A DNA stretch of 64,000 nucleotides from Occultella glacieicola. Lineage in GTDB: Bacteria; Actinomycetota; Actinomycetes; Actinomycetales; Beutenbergiaceae. The stretch covers positions 496,001-560,000 of the forward strand of contig NZ_SMNA01000002.1 of assembly GCF_004353825.1 (NCBI RefSeq), in the 5' to 3' direction. The translations under genes and the position numbers were made by a program. Under the pieces are notes generated by a model that made no database searches, had not been told where the DNA came from, and saw only the letters and a program-made list of their open reading frames with translations. Shown here in pieces: positions 1 through 9,413 of this stretch. Numbering within the stretch: the stretch's first letter is position 1; each line of letters opens with the position of its first letter.

Positions 1-40
1 CGAGGACGGCACAACCCGCGCCTGAGCTCCTCGGATCGGG

Positions 41-349
41 TCAGATGGCCGCGGCCGGCGCGGTGATCGCGAACGTCGCCATCACCAGCCCGGTCACCGC
101 CAGGAACGCCACGTCGAAGCCCCGCGACCGGGCCGAGATCCCGTAGGGGCCCGGCCGCGGGGCGACGGCGCGGACGAACGCCAGCACGCCGAGCTCGGCG
201 GCGAACATGAGCGAGGCCGGCCGGGCGCCGACCAGGAACGACGCGGCCACGATCAGCACCATCGCGAGCAGGGCCACCCACATCACCGCGTGGCTGCGCG
301 GTTGCGCGGGCAGTGGCACGTCGGCCGGTGCGCTGGTGGGAACGGTCAC
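41..349 (-). CDS. DUF3017 family small membrane protein
   Basis: Predicted small membrane protein of the actinobacterial DUF3017 family; its function is unknown. The 102 residues comprise a short polar, proline-rich N-terminus followed by three hydrophobic stretches (about residues 22-41, 45-62 and 80-96), with a conserved-looking RPGPYGISARSRGFD loop between the second and third. I chose the GTG at 349 (VTVPTSAP...). The frame is open upstream to 505, but that stretch has no membrane character and would run through the palindrome and promoter area of the divergent neighbour. In many actinobacteria this family sits next to purine or folate genes, which fits purH 2 kb away. Family assignment rests on length, topology and the loop; I could not search. 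Confidence 0.7.
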   Translation of the reverse strand: MTVPTSAPADVPLPAQPRSHAVMWVALLAMVLIVAASFLVGARPASLMFAAELGVLAFVRAVAPRPGPYGISARSRGFDVAFLAVTGLVMATFAITAPAAAI

Positions 350-458
350 GCATGCGAGCCTACTCGCCGGACAGCGAGGCCCTCGCAGGCCCCCTCCCAG
401 ACCCCGGCACCGCACGGCGGCGGTGGCCTGTGGACAACGGCCGACCCCTGAATGCCAG

Positions 459-483
459 GCCGTCATGATCGGATCATGACGGC
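459..483. promoter_or_regulatory. 25-bp perfect palindrome, candidate operator
   Basis: Twelve-base arms GCCGTCATGATC and GATCATGACGGC flank a single central G with no mismatch. The site ends 30 bases before the Uma2 start codon, in the divergent region between that gene and the DUF3017 gene. Perfect long symmetry with almost no loop suits a dimeric DNA-binding protein better than an RNA hairpin. No cognate regulator is encoded beside it. Confidence 0.5.
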
Positions 484-513
484 TGGTGACAGGCAGGAGC
501 GCCAAGGAGCACC

Positions 514-1068
514 ATGGGGGTCATGACAGCGATGCCGCGCACCGGCGAGGAATGGACGGTCGATGACCTCGACCGGCTTCCGGACGACGGGCTGCAGTAC
601 GAGCTGCTCGACGGTTTGCTGCTCGTGACCCCGGCCCCGGTGCTCCTGCATCAGCGCACGATCGGCAACCTGCACCTGCTGCTGCGTGCCGCCTGCACTC
701 CCGGCTACGAAGTCTTCCTCTCCCCGGTCGACTGGCGGCCGGACCTGCGCACCTCGCTGCAGCCGGACCTGCTCGTGGTCCGCAACGAGGACGTCGCGGT
801 CAGGAACATCACGGCGCCGCTGGTCCTGGCCGTCGAGGTGCTCTCACCGTCCACTCGGCGCAAAGATCTGGTGCTGAAGCGTCGAAGTACGAGGACAGCG
901 GCGTGCAGTCCTATTGGGTCGTCGACCCGAAGGCACCGGAGCTGGTCGCCCTCGACCTGGTCGACGGCCGCTACGTCACCACGGACCCTCGCCGGTGACG
1001 AGCGCGCGATCCTCCACCACCCGTTCGACGTCGAGGTGGCGCCGGCGGACCTGATCCGGGCTCCCTGA
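514..1068 (+). pseudogene. Uma2-family (DUF820) PD-(D/E)XK nuclease-like gene with two compensating frameshifts
   Basis: Uma2 proteins have a restriction-endonuclease-like fold and often look like mobile accessory genes; their cellular role is mostly unknown. The open frame encodes 184 residues. Residues 1-122 match the family: the EWTVDDLDRLPDDG start, LQPDLLVV with the catalytic Asp, and LAVEVLSPSTRRKDLVLK with the Glu and Lys region. After LVLK (about base 880) the reading becomes Arg/Ser-rich nonsense. The +1-shifted frame instead reads SKYEDSGVQSYWVVDP, the expected final Uma2 strands, as far as about base 987. The original frame then resumes with LAGDERAILHHPFDVEV. One missing and one extra base, about 107 bases apart, therefore scramble the middle while keeping overall length. 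This is either a decaying gene or a pair of sequence errors. AAGGAG at 504-509 supports the ATG at 514. Confidence 0.7.
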
Positions 1069-1130
1069 GCGCGCTCCGCACCGCCCGGGCCGAAGCCTGA
1101 ACGCGTCCACTGCGGGGCTACGGTGGGAAC

Positions 1131-2375
1131 GTGAGACTCCCCGCGCCCCGACGTCCGGACCGGATCGTGGTGGTGGGAGCCGGGCTCGCCGGGCTGCGCA
1201 CCGTCGCCGAACTGCGCGCCACCGGGTTCACCGGTCACCTCACCCTGCTCGGCAACGAGGGCCTGCCTCCGTACGACCGGCCACCGCTGTCGAAGGAGCT
1301 CCTCACCCGGACCACGCCGCTGTGGCTCGCCGACGACCTCGGCTACGACCTGGACGGCCTCGCCGACGAGGTGCGGCTCGCCACGGCAGCGCGCGCGCTC
1401 CGCGTGGGTCCGGACGGCCCACGGCTGGACCTGGACGATGGCGCGGAACTCGCCGCGGACGCGGTGGTGGCGGCCACCGGGTCCCGGCCGCTGCGCCCGC
1501 ACGGCTGGGATCACGCGCTGCTGCTGCACTCGGCGAGCGACGCGGACACGCTCCGGGCCGCGATCACGCCCGGCGCCCGGATCGTGGTGGTCGGCGCCGG
1601 CTGGATCGGCGCCGAGGTGGCCGGGGTGGCCGCGGCCGCGGGCGCGTCGGTGACCGTCCTGGAGGCGGGACCCGCTCCCCTGGGCCGGCAACTGGGACCC
1701 GACCTGGGCGGGCGCACCACGCCGTGGTACGCGCAGGCGGGGGTGGACCTGCACACCGGCGCCACGGTCACCCGGGTCGAGCCCGACGGCGTGCACCTCA
1801 CCGATGGCCGCACGTTCGCCGCGGACGTGGTGCTGTGCGCGATCGGGGCCCGCCCGGCCACCGAGTGGCTCGGTGACGCGGTCCGCCGGGAGCCGTCCGG
1901 GCACGTGCGGGTCGACGCCGGTGGGGCCAGCGCCACCCCCGGGGTCTGGGCGGTCGGGGACGTCGCCGCTCGGTCGCATCCGACCCTCGGCGCCGTGCCC
2001 GGCGGCCACTGGTCCGCGGCGCTCACCGATCCCGAGCCGCTGGCCCGGGCCCTGCTCGGCATCGAACCCGACGGCGCGGCGGAGCCCGCACCGTACGTGT
2101 ACTCCACCCAGCTCGGGCACCACCTGACCGTGTTCGGCCGTCTGCACGGGACCGACGGTGCGCCGATCCGCCTCCTCGACCGCGGTGAGGTCGGGGCCGG
2201 CCCATGGACGGCTCTCGCGCTCGAGGGCGACGCCCTCGTCGGTGCCGTCATCGTCGACGCCCCCCGCGAGGTTGCCGCCGTTCGCAGACTGCTCGGCGCG
2301 GCCGAACTCCCCCGGCTCGACCCCGTGCTCGCGGCGGACCCGACGACGAAACTACGCTCCGCCGTCGTGCCCTGA
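1131..2375 (+). CDS. FAD-dependent NAD(P)H oxidoreductase (ferredoxin/rubredoxin reductase type)
   Basis: Flavoprotein expected to move electrons from NAD(P)H to a small iron-sulphur carrier, or to reduce another acceptor, in the cytoplasm. The 414 residues show the two-dinucleotide-fold plan: FAD-binding VVVGAGLAGLRT near residue 13, the PPYDRPPLSKELL stretch typical of this class near residue 48, a second NAD(P) fold VVVGAGWIGAEVAG near residue 147, the FAD motif GVWAVGDVA near residue 272, and a C-terminal reductase domain. The start is a GTG. No ferredoxin, P450 or dioxygenase gene lies beside it, so the partner is unknown. The gene stands alone and converges on purH. The family call is firm; the specific substrate is open. 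Confidence 0.85.
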   Translation: MRLPAPRRPDRIVVVGAGLAGLRTVAELRATGFTGHLTLLGNEGLPPYDRPPLSKELLTRTTPLWLADDLGYDLDGLADEVRLATAARALRVGPDGPRLDLDDGAELAADAVVAATGSRPLRPHGWDHALLLHSASDADTLRAAITPGARIVVVGAGWIGAEVAGVAAAAGASVTVLEAGPAPLGRQLGPDLGGRTTPWYAQAGVDLHTGATVTRVEPDGVHLTDGRTFAADVVLCAIGARPATEWLGDAVRREPSGHVRVDAGGASATPGVWAVGDVAARSHPTLGAVPGGHWSAALTDPEPLARALLGIEPDGAAEPAPYVYSTQLGHHLTVFGRLHGTDGAPIRLLDRGEVGAGPWTALALEGDALVGAVIVDAPREVAAVRRLLGAAELPRLDPVLAADPTTKLRSAVVP

Positions 2376-2392
2376 CCGCCCCCGGGGCGCCG

Positions 2393-2409
2393 CGACCGTG
2401 CGCCGGTCG
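2393..2409. terminator. Small hairpin between convergent genes
   Basis: CGACCG, a 5-base loop, then CGGTCG, lying between the flavoprotein stop at 2375 and the purH stop at 2410. The stem is only 6 bp and has no T-tract, so a terminator role is tentative. Confidence 0.25.
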
Positions 2410-3990
<1,581 letters not shown>

Positions 3991-4016
3991 GGCGTTCACT
4001 CCTGGTTCGAATTGGC

Positions 4017-4034
4017 GCGACCCACCGGGGTCGC
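4017..4034 (-). promoter_or_regulatory. Hairpin between ZTP aptamer and purH ribosome-binding site
   Basis: A perfect 7-bp stem (GCGACCC / GGGTCGC, loop CGGT on the minus strand) lies 27 bases before the purH ATG, just upstream of the AGGAG sequence. It could be part of the riboswitch expression platform. There is no U-run after it, so control of translation or Rho-type termination is likelier than an intrinsic terminator. Confidence 0.4.
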
Positions 4035-4054
4035 TCGACGATGATGTGCACCAC

Positions 4055-4142
4055 CGCGGCACCCAGGCGATCGGTGCGCTACAGATTCGATCCTTCGGCC
4101 GCTCCCAGGTGGTGCTCCACCTCTGACGCCAGTCACGACCGC
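4055..4142 (-). ncRNA. ZTP (pfl-type) riboswitch upstream of purH
   Basis: Read on the minus strand, the leader carries the hallmarks of the ZTP class: GGTCGTGACTGGCG; a hairpin GGTGG-AGCA-CCACC; the core TGGGAGCGGCC, which closes the first helix with GGTCG; then about 30 bases; and CGCCTGGGTGCC, whose CGCC can form the class-defining pseudoknot with GGCG of ACTGGCG. ZTP riboswitches sense ZMP/ZTP and switch on purine and one-carbon genes; purH, the enzyme that uses AICAR, is a classic target. The 3' edge lies about 65 bases before the start codon. Conserved blocks were matched by eye, without a covariance-model score. Confidence 0.85.
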
Positions 4143-4276
4143 GGCCAGTCTAGCGCCCGACGGCGCAGGGTCGCCCGGGCGGGTCGGGTCACCTCCACTG
4201 TCGCCGCACGCCGATCCAGGGTAAAGTGCCGGTCAAGGATTGTTCGACAGTGTGGCCGGACGATGAGGTGACGACC

Positions 4277-4450
4277 ATGGCAGAGACACCAGCAGCGTGG
4301 TACGTGCGGGCCTGGCGGGCGGTGCGGGGCTACGTCGCCGAGATGTTCGCCGCCAGCGACGCGAGCGACACGATCGACGCGAACCAGGCTCGGATGCACC
4401 CGCGCGTGCAGTTGCGCGGCCGCACCATGAACGGCGGCTGGGGTCCGTAG
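4277..4450 (+). CDS. Small uncharacterised protein between purN and purH
   Basis: A 57-residue product I do not recognise, starting MAETPAAWYVRAWRAVRGY and ending GRTMNGGWGP. It is rich in Trp and Arg, and residues 6-24 could form an amphipathic helix. It looks real because nearly every codon ends in G or C, and GAGGTGA sits 5-6 bases before ATG 4277. It lies on the plus strand, against purN and purH, inside their 512-base gap. TAAAGT at about 4222 could be a -10 element. Arms CACTGTCG (4196-4203) and CGACAGTG (4245-4252) form a widely spaced inverted repeat upstream. No function is inferred. The frame is open upstream to 4226, but those residues (MPVKDCST...) lack good codon bias. Confidence 0.6.
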   Translation: MAETPAAWYVRAWRAVRGYVAEMFAASDASDTIDANQARMHPRVQLRGRTMNGGWGP

Positions 4451-4502
4451 CGACACCGCTCGCACCAAGGGACGGCCACCGCCGCTCACCCCGGAACCCC
4501 GG

Positions 4503-5159
4503 TCAGGCCTCGATGATGACGCGACGTCCCTCGACCCGCCACGGGTGGCGGGCCAGCCGGCCCGTGTAGTCCACGAGCTGGGCCCGCTCGGCGACCTTGA
4601 TCCGCTCGGTGAGGCTCTCCTCGGTGTCGTCGTCGAGCACCGGCACCGCGCACTGGGCGATGATCACGCCGGTGTCCACGCCCTCGTCGACCACGAACAG
4701 GGTGGCCCCGGCCAGTTTCACCCCGTAGGCGAGCGCCTCCCGTGGCCCGTGGATACCCGGGAACGCCGGCAGGAGCGCGTTGTGGGTGTTCAGGTACCGC
4801 CCGCCGAACCGGGACAGGAACCTGGAGCCGACCAGCTTGAGGAAGCCCGCCGAGATCACGAGATCCGGTGAGTGGGCGGCGACGGCGTCCGTCAGGGCGC
4901 CGTCCCAGGCGTCCCGGTCCGGGTGGTCCCCCAGTCGCTCGACGAACGTCGGGACACCAGCCGCGGCCGCGATGTCGAGTCCGGCGCACCCGGGCCGGTC
5001 GGCACCGACGGCCACGACGACGGCGCCGTAGCCGGGGTCCTGCGCCGCCTCGAGCAGCGCGGCGAGGTTCGATCCACCGCCCGAGATGAGGACGACGACG
5101 CGGGCCGGGCCCGCGGTCGGTTCGTCGGATCCGGTGTGGGCGGGCGTAGGTGTCGACAC
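4503..5159 (-). CDS. purN: Phosphoribosylglycinamide formyltransferase
   Basis: Transfers the formyl group of 10-formyl-tetrahydrofolate to GAR, the third step of purine synthesis, in the cytoplasm. The 218 residues include RVVVLISGGGSNLAALLEAA (phosphate-binding loop, near residue 20), DLVISAGFLKLV, and LNTHNALLPAFPGIHG, whose Asn and His are the catalytic pair. The catalytic Asp lies in the VDEGVDTGVII segment. The start is a GTG at 5159, giving a tail of about 18 residues before the core fold. purN, purH and the DUF6350 gene keep the conserved actinobacterial order, except for the small plus-strand gene inserted after purN. Confidence 0.96.
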   Translation of the reverse strand: MSTPTPAHTGSDEPTAGPARVVVLISGGGSNLAALLEAAQDPGYGAVVVAVGADRPGCAGLDIAAAAGVPTFVERLGDHPDRDAWDGALTDAVAAHSPDLVISAGFLKLVGSRFLSRFGGRYLNTHNALLPAFPGIHGPREALAYGVKLAGATLFVVDEGVDTGVIIAQCAVPVLDDDTEESLTERIKVAERAQLVDYTGRLARHPWRVEGRRVIIEA

Positions 5160-5260
5160 AGCGTCCGACTGTAGTCGCTACGCGAACGGGTGTCCGAGTA
5201 GGGGTCCCGGATCTGGGACACTGGACCTGGTCGTGGCCGCTGGAGGACGGAGGAGGTCGG

Positions 5261-5785
5261 ATGAGCAATCCCTACGCCCCGCCGGACCCGTCGCGGCCCA
5301 AGCCGGACCCGGATCGGCACAACCTGCGCCGGCCCGACCGGCCGCCGGGTGGCCTGCTCCGGCCGGGCCGCCCGCCCGAGGAACCACGACCGGCACCGAG
5401 CCCGGAGCAACTCGTCGAGATCAGCCGGTCGGTCATGTTCTTCGGGCTGCTGCTGCTCGCCGCGGTGCTCACGTCCGGGCTGCCGATCCCCTGGCAGGTC
5501 GCGGCGCCGCTGTTCGCCGGCGGTGCCATCGTGATCGGCCTGCGCACCCTGGGCAAGATCCGCCGGTTCGGCGTTCGCGGCATGATCACGGTGTTCCTGA
5601 CCGGTGGGATGGTGCTGTCCGCGCTGCTGCTGTTCTCCTCGGTCACCCTGCTCTCGCTGTGGCCCGCGCAGGTCGAGCGCCAGCAGTGTCTCGACTCGGC
5701 CCTGACGATCGCCGCGCAGGACCGCTGCGAACAGCGGTTCAACGAGGCCGTGGCCGATCGGTACGGCACCAGTACCGGCGGCTGA
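5261..5785 (+). CDS. Uncharacterised membrane protein, proline-rich N-terminus
   Basis: A 174-residue protein of unknown function. Residues 1-50 are polar and rich in Pro, Arg and Asp (a cytoplasmic tail beginning MSNPYAPPDPSRPK). Three hydrophobic segments follow (about residues 58-76, 78-95 and 108-128), and the tail is short with two Cys (QQCLDS and DRCEQRF), possibly an extracellular disulphide. GGAGG just upstream supports ATG 5261; the open frame is longer but poor. It lies divergent from purN and convergent with the PerM-like gene. In M. tuberculosis a membrane gene (Rv0954) occupies a similar position near perM, but I cannot confirm homology. Confidence 0.75.
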   Translation: MSNPYAPPDPSRPKPDPDRHNLRRPDRPPGGLLRPGRPPEEPRPAPSPEQLVEISRSVMFFGLLLLAAVLTSGLPIPWQVAAPLFAGGAIVIGLRTLGKIRRFGVRGMITVFLTGGMVLSALLLFSSVTLLSLWPAQVERQQCLDSALTIAAQDRCEQRFNEAVADRYGTSTGG

Positions 5786-5832
5786 GCGGGGGCGCGAAGC
5801 CGGTCGTCAGGTCCGATGTTCAGGTCCGTGGA

Positions 5833-7104
5833 TCAGGGCCGCTCGTCCGGCCGGACCTCGCCCCACCAGGACCGCACCGTCGTGCGGATCCACCCGACGG
5901 CACGGGCCGTGGCCGGGTGGCTGAGGGTGACCACCGCACCCGCTCCGAGCAGCGTCTGCCAGCCGACGGCCACGGCGACCGGAAGCGCCTCGGCTCCGAC
6001 GACCGCCATCCGGCCGGGCCCGATCCCGCCCGACCCGGCCACGACCGCGGCCCCCACGACCGCTGCCGTGAGGGTCGCGGCGACCACGACGGCCGCCAGC
6101 GAACCGAGCAGGCCCGCGGTGGGTGCCGCGCGGTGCAGCCACCAGCCGGCGGCTGCACCGACGAGGACGCCGAGCACCACCACGATGCCGAGCTCCCCGA
6201 GGAGGCTGCCCGGCTCCGGGAGCGCGCCGAGCACCGGGACCACCGGGAGCGGGCCCGCGTCGATGCCGGAGGGCGTGAACGCCGTGCCCTCCCCCACCGC
6301 GAACCCGGGCCCGGCCAGATAGGCGAGCGCCCACATCATCAGGGTCGGCAGGAGCAGGAGCTGGGCGAACACAGCGACCACGGTGCTCACGCCGTCGGTG
6401 TGCAGCCCGGCGTGGAGCTCGAGGATCGCCTCGAACGAGATGACCACCGCAGCCACCACCGCGACCAGTGCCACCAGCACGAGTGCGACCAGGATCCGGA
6501 CCCCGGCGCGCAACCCGAGCACGAAGGCGTCGGGGATGTGGTCCAGCGCCCGGGCCGGGCCGGCCGGTAGCCGCGGGTATCGGCCGCGTTGGCCGAGCAG
6601 TGACCCGACCACCGCCACGGCGAGCGCGCCCCCGAGAGCCCGGGCTCCGCCGTCGACCCCCGCGAATGCGACCAGCAGACCGGTGCCGGCGACGTAGGTG
6701 CCGGCGGCAACCATCAGGGCGGTCCACCCGGTGAGCTGCGCCCGGCGGACGGCGGCGGACATCAGGAACACCGCCAGTGCGGTGACCCCGAGCGGAACGA
6801 GGCTGAGCTGGAATCCCGCGACCTGCACCAGCGCCCCGTGGCCGAGGAGCCAGGCCGCGGTGCCGATCCGGGCCGCCTCCAGCCAGCCGGCCTCCCCGAG
6901 CGCGGGCGACGCCGCGGTCGCCACATACGCGGCGACGGCGGGGATCACCAGCACCAACCACCCGAAACCGGCCGCCTCGGCCCCCGCGAGCAGCCCGCGC
7001 ACCGAATGCTCCGGCATCCGGAACGCCGGGCGGGACCGACCGCCGTACGCCTCGTGCTCGATGACGCGCGGTGGGATCGTCGGCGGGCGGGTGGTGGTAC
7101 TCAT
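5833..7104 (-). CDS. DUF6350 polytopic membrane protein (PerM-like)
   Basis: Integral membrane protein of 423 residues with about ten hydrophobic segments rich in Ala, Val, Gly and Leu. Segments include FGWLVLVIPAVAAYVATA near residue 48 and HIPDAFVLGLRAGVRILVAL near residue 187. The cytoplasmic N-terminus contains MPEHSVRGLLAGAEAAG, a recognisable start for the family. Position identifies it: it lies between sucCD and purN-purH, like Rv0955 (PerM), a mycobacterial protein linked to cell division and persistence. Function here is inferred from family and synteny only. The gene is read on the minus strand, convergent with the membrane gene to its left. Confidence 0.8.
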   Translation of the reverse strand: MSTTTRPPTIPPRVIEHEAYGGRSRPAFRMPEHSVRGLLAGAEAAGFGWLVLVIPAVAAYVATAASPALGEAGWLEAARIGTAAWLLGHGALVQVAGFQLSLVPLGVTALAVFLMSAAVRRAQLTGWTALMVAAGTYVAGTGLLVAFAGVDGGARALGGALAVAVVGSLLGQRGRYPRLPAGPARALDHIPDAFVLGLRAGVRILVALVLVALVAVVAAVVISFEAILELHAGLHTDGVSTVVAVFAQLLLLPTLMMWALAYLAGPGFAVGEGTAFTPSGIDAGPLPVVPVLGALPEPGSLLGELGIVVVLGVLVGAAAGWWLHRAAPTAGLLGSLAAVVVAATLTAAVVGAAVVAGSGGIGPGRMAVVGAEALPVAVAVGWQTLLGAGAVVTLSHPATARAVGWIRTTVRSWWGEVRPDERP

Positions 7105-7159
7105 CGCCTCCCATGGTCGCCCGAGACGGCCCGCGAGCCGGGGCGGCGCGCGGGAGGGG

Positions 7160-9364
7160 TCACGAACTCGTCAGGATCACGAGCTCCTGGGTGGCCCTGG
7201 TCATGGCCACATACCGATCGACGGCACCTTCGATGCCGGTGCCGAACGATTCCGGGTCGACGAGGACCACCAGGTCGAATTCGAGGCCCTTCGCCAGCTC
7301 CGGGGTGAGCGCCCGGACCCGGTCCCGGCCCGTGTCGAGTGGCATCGGGCTGCCGATCACGGCGGCGATCCCCTCGTCGTGCTCGGTGAGCCAGGCGTCC
7401 AGGATCGCGTCGAGCTCCCCGGTGCGGGCGTGGCGCACGGGTGTTCCGGTGCTGCGCACCGAGGTGGGCACGTTCGCGTCGGGTAGGGCCGCGCGGATCA
7501 CCGGTTCGGCCTCCACCATGACCTCCTCGGGCGTGCGGTAGTTGATGGTCAGGGTGGCCAGGTCGAGCCGGGTGAGCCCGACCCGCTCCAGTCGCTCGAG
7601 CCACGACTCGGTGAAGCCGTGCCGGGCCTGAGCCCGGTCCCCGACCACCGTGAAGCTGCGGGACGGACACCGCAGCAGCAGCATCTGCCACTGGGCGTCG
7701 GTCAGTTCCTGCGCCTCGTCGACGACGATGTGCGCGAACGGGCCCGCGAGCGGGTCGCCGACGGCGTCCCGGCCGAGCCCGCTGGAGTCGACGAGTTTGT
7801 CGCGCATGTCGTCCAAACGCAGCATCTGCATGACGCCCATCTCACTGTCGTCGGTCGCGATCAGGTCGTCGACGACGTCGTCCATGTGCGCTCGCTGCTC
7901 GGCCAGGGCCGCCTCGCGCCGGCGGCGGCGGCGCAGCACCTCCGGGTCGCCGAGCCGCTGCCGGGCGGCGTCGAGGAGCGGCAGATCGGCCTCGGTCCAC
8001 GCCTGCGGGTCCTCGCGCTGCAGGGTCCGGATCTCCTCGCGGCTCAGCCACGGGGCGCACAGGCGCAGGTAGGCGGGCACGGACCAGAGGTCCCCGACGA
8101 CGTCCCCCGCCTCGAGCGTCGGCCACGCCTCGGTGAGGGCGCCGCGCAGGTCGCCGTTGCGGCGCAGCGCGGCGCGCACCGCCTCGACGTCGTCCTCGCC
8201 CTCGTAGCCGTCGAGGAGGATCGTGATCAGCTCCTCGAGGAGGTCCTCGCGGACCTCGTTGTGGGGTGTGCTCGCGTCGCGCGCCGCGAATGCCTCGGTC
8301 CAGTCCTCCGGGCGTACCCGGAAGTCGCCCCACTCCGTGTCCAGGTCGAGGTGCTCGCTCGGGGGCTGCTCATAGAACGCGATGGCTCGCTCGATCCCAC
8401 CGACGATCTGGGCGGAGGACTTCAGACGGGCCACCTCCGGGTCCGCTTCCGGCCGGGTCGAGGCACCCTCGGGGACGAGGTCGCGGATCGTCGCGGTTCG
8501 CACCCCTTCCTCGCCGAGGCTGGGCAGCACGTCGGAGACGTAGGCCAGGTAGGGCTGGTGGGGGCCCACGAAGAGCACACCGCCGCGCCGGTGCCCGAGC
8601 CGGGGGTCGGCGTAGAGCAGGTACGCGGTGCGGTGGAGGGCGACCACCGTCTTGCCGGTGCCGGGCCCGCCGTCGACGACGAGCCCGCCGTCGGAGCCGG
8701 CCCGGATGATCGCGTCCTGGTCGGCCGCGATCGTGCCCAGCACGTCCCGCATCCGCGGCGACCGGGTGCTGCCGAGGCTGGCGATGAAGGCGGACTGGTC
8801 ATCGAGGGCGGGGTAGCTCTCACGTCCGGCCGCCGAGAACCAGTCGTCACTCGCGAACACCTCGTCCCAGTAGTCGGTGATACGGCCGCCGGTCCAGCGG
8901 TAGCGACGGCGGCTCGCCAGGCCCATCGGGTTGGCGTGCGTGGCCCCGAAGAACGGCTCGGCGGCGGGCGAGCGCCAGTCGACGAGCAGCCGGCGGCCCG
9001 TGCTGTCGGTCAGGCCGAGCCGGCCCACGTACACCGTGCCCCCATCGCCGTCGGTGCCGGCGGTGTCACCGGTGGCGACCATGCGCCCGAGGCACAGGTC
9101 GAGCCCGAACCGGCGCAGCAGCCGCAGTCGGGCGGTGAGTCGGTGGATCTCCTGATCCCGCTCGAGGGCGGCCTGGCCGCTGCCGCCGGGTGCGCGGCGG
9201 GTGGTGTCGAGCCGGTCGGTGAGTTCCGCGATCTGTTCGGCGAGACTCGCCTCGATCGCGGCGAAGTGGTGCTCGTCGGCCCCGATGAGGGTCGGGTCCG
9301 CCTTCGCGGTGAGGTGGTCGGAGAGGTCGAAAGCGCTGGTACGCAGGGGATTCATGCCCGTCAC
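7160..9364 (-). CDS. helR: RNA polymerase recycling ATPase, HelD/HelR family
   Basis: SF1 helicase-like motor that removes stalled RNA polymerase from DNA; actinobacterial HelR members can also displace rifampicin from the enzyme. The 734 residues begin with a coiled-coil arm (about residues 30-95, with EIHRLTARLRLLRRFGLDL), followed by LLVDWRSPAAEPFF near residue 120, typical of HelD. Walker A GGPGTGKT lies near residue 235. DEAQELTDAQWQMLL (Walker B) and the late UvrD-type motifs TINYRTPEEV and KGLEFDLVVLVDPE follow. It is inserted between sucD and the PerM-like gene, an otherwise conserved stretch. TATAAC at 9427-9432 (minus strand) could be its -10. Two dyads lie in the leader. Choosing HelR rather than another HelD class is inference. 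Confidence 0.85.
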   Translation of the reverse strand: MTGMNPLRTSAFDLSDHLTAKADPTLIGADEHHFAAIEASLAEQIAELTDRLDTTRRAPGGSGQAALERDQEIHRLTARLRLLRRFGLDLCLGRMVATGDTAGTDGDGGTVYVGRLGLTDSTGRRLLVDWRSPAAEPFFGATHANPMGLASRRRYRWTGGRITDYWDEVFASDDWFSAAGRESYPALDDQSAFIASLGSTRSPRMRDVLGTIAADQDAIIRAGSDGGLVVDGGPGTGKTVVALHRTAYLLYADPRLGHRRGGVLFVGPHQPYLAYVSDVLPSLGEEGVRTATIRDLVPEGASTRPEADPEVARLKSSAQIVGGIERAIAFYEQPPSEHLDLDTEWGDFRVRPEDWTEAFAARDASTPHNEVREDLLEELITILLDGYEGEDDVEAVRAALRRNGDLRGALTEAWPTLEAGDVVGDLWSVPAYLRLCAPWLSREEIRTLQREDPQAWTEADLPLLDAARQRLGDPEVLRRRRRREAALAEQRAHMDDVVDDLIATDDSEMGVMQMLRLDDMRDKLVDSSGLGRDAVGDPLAGPFAHIVVDEAQELTDAQWQMLLLRCPSRSFTVVGDRAQARHGFTESWLERLERVGLTRLDLATLTINYRTPEEVMVEAEPVIRAALPDANVPTSVRSTGTPVRHARTGELDAILDAWLTEHDEGIAAVIGSPMPLDTGRDRVRALTPELAKGLEFDLVVLVDPESFGTGIEGAVDRYVAMTRATQELVILTSS

Positions 9365-9368
9365 TCCA

Positions 9369-9413
9369 ATCTGAGGTTGGTCACCTTAGATCGGAAATTC
9401 GCCCCTCATGAGG
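9369..9413. promoter_or_regulatory. Two dyads in the helR leader
   Basis: On the minus strand ATCTAAGGT-GACCA-ACCTCAGAT (9369-9391, 8 of 9 paired) ends five bases before the helR start. CCTCATGAGG (9404-9413) is a perfect 10-bp palindrome just upstream. Either may be a repressor site between the TATAAC at 9427-9432 and the ATG. I could not match the rifamycin-associated element known upstream of some helR genes. Confidence 0.35.

Noticed and set aside
1-25. Possible end of a plus-strand gene (EDGTTRA then stop)
   Set aside because: Only seven codons are visible before the TGA at 23-25; nothing supports coding.
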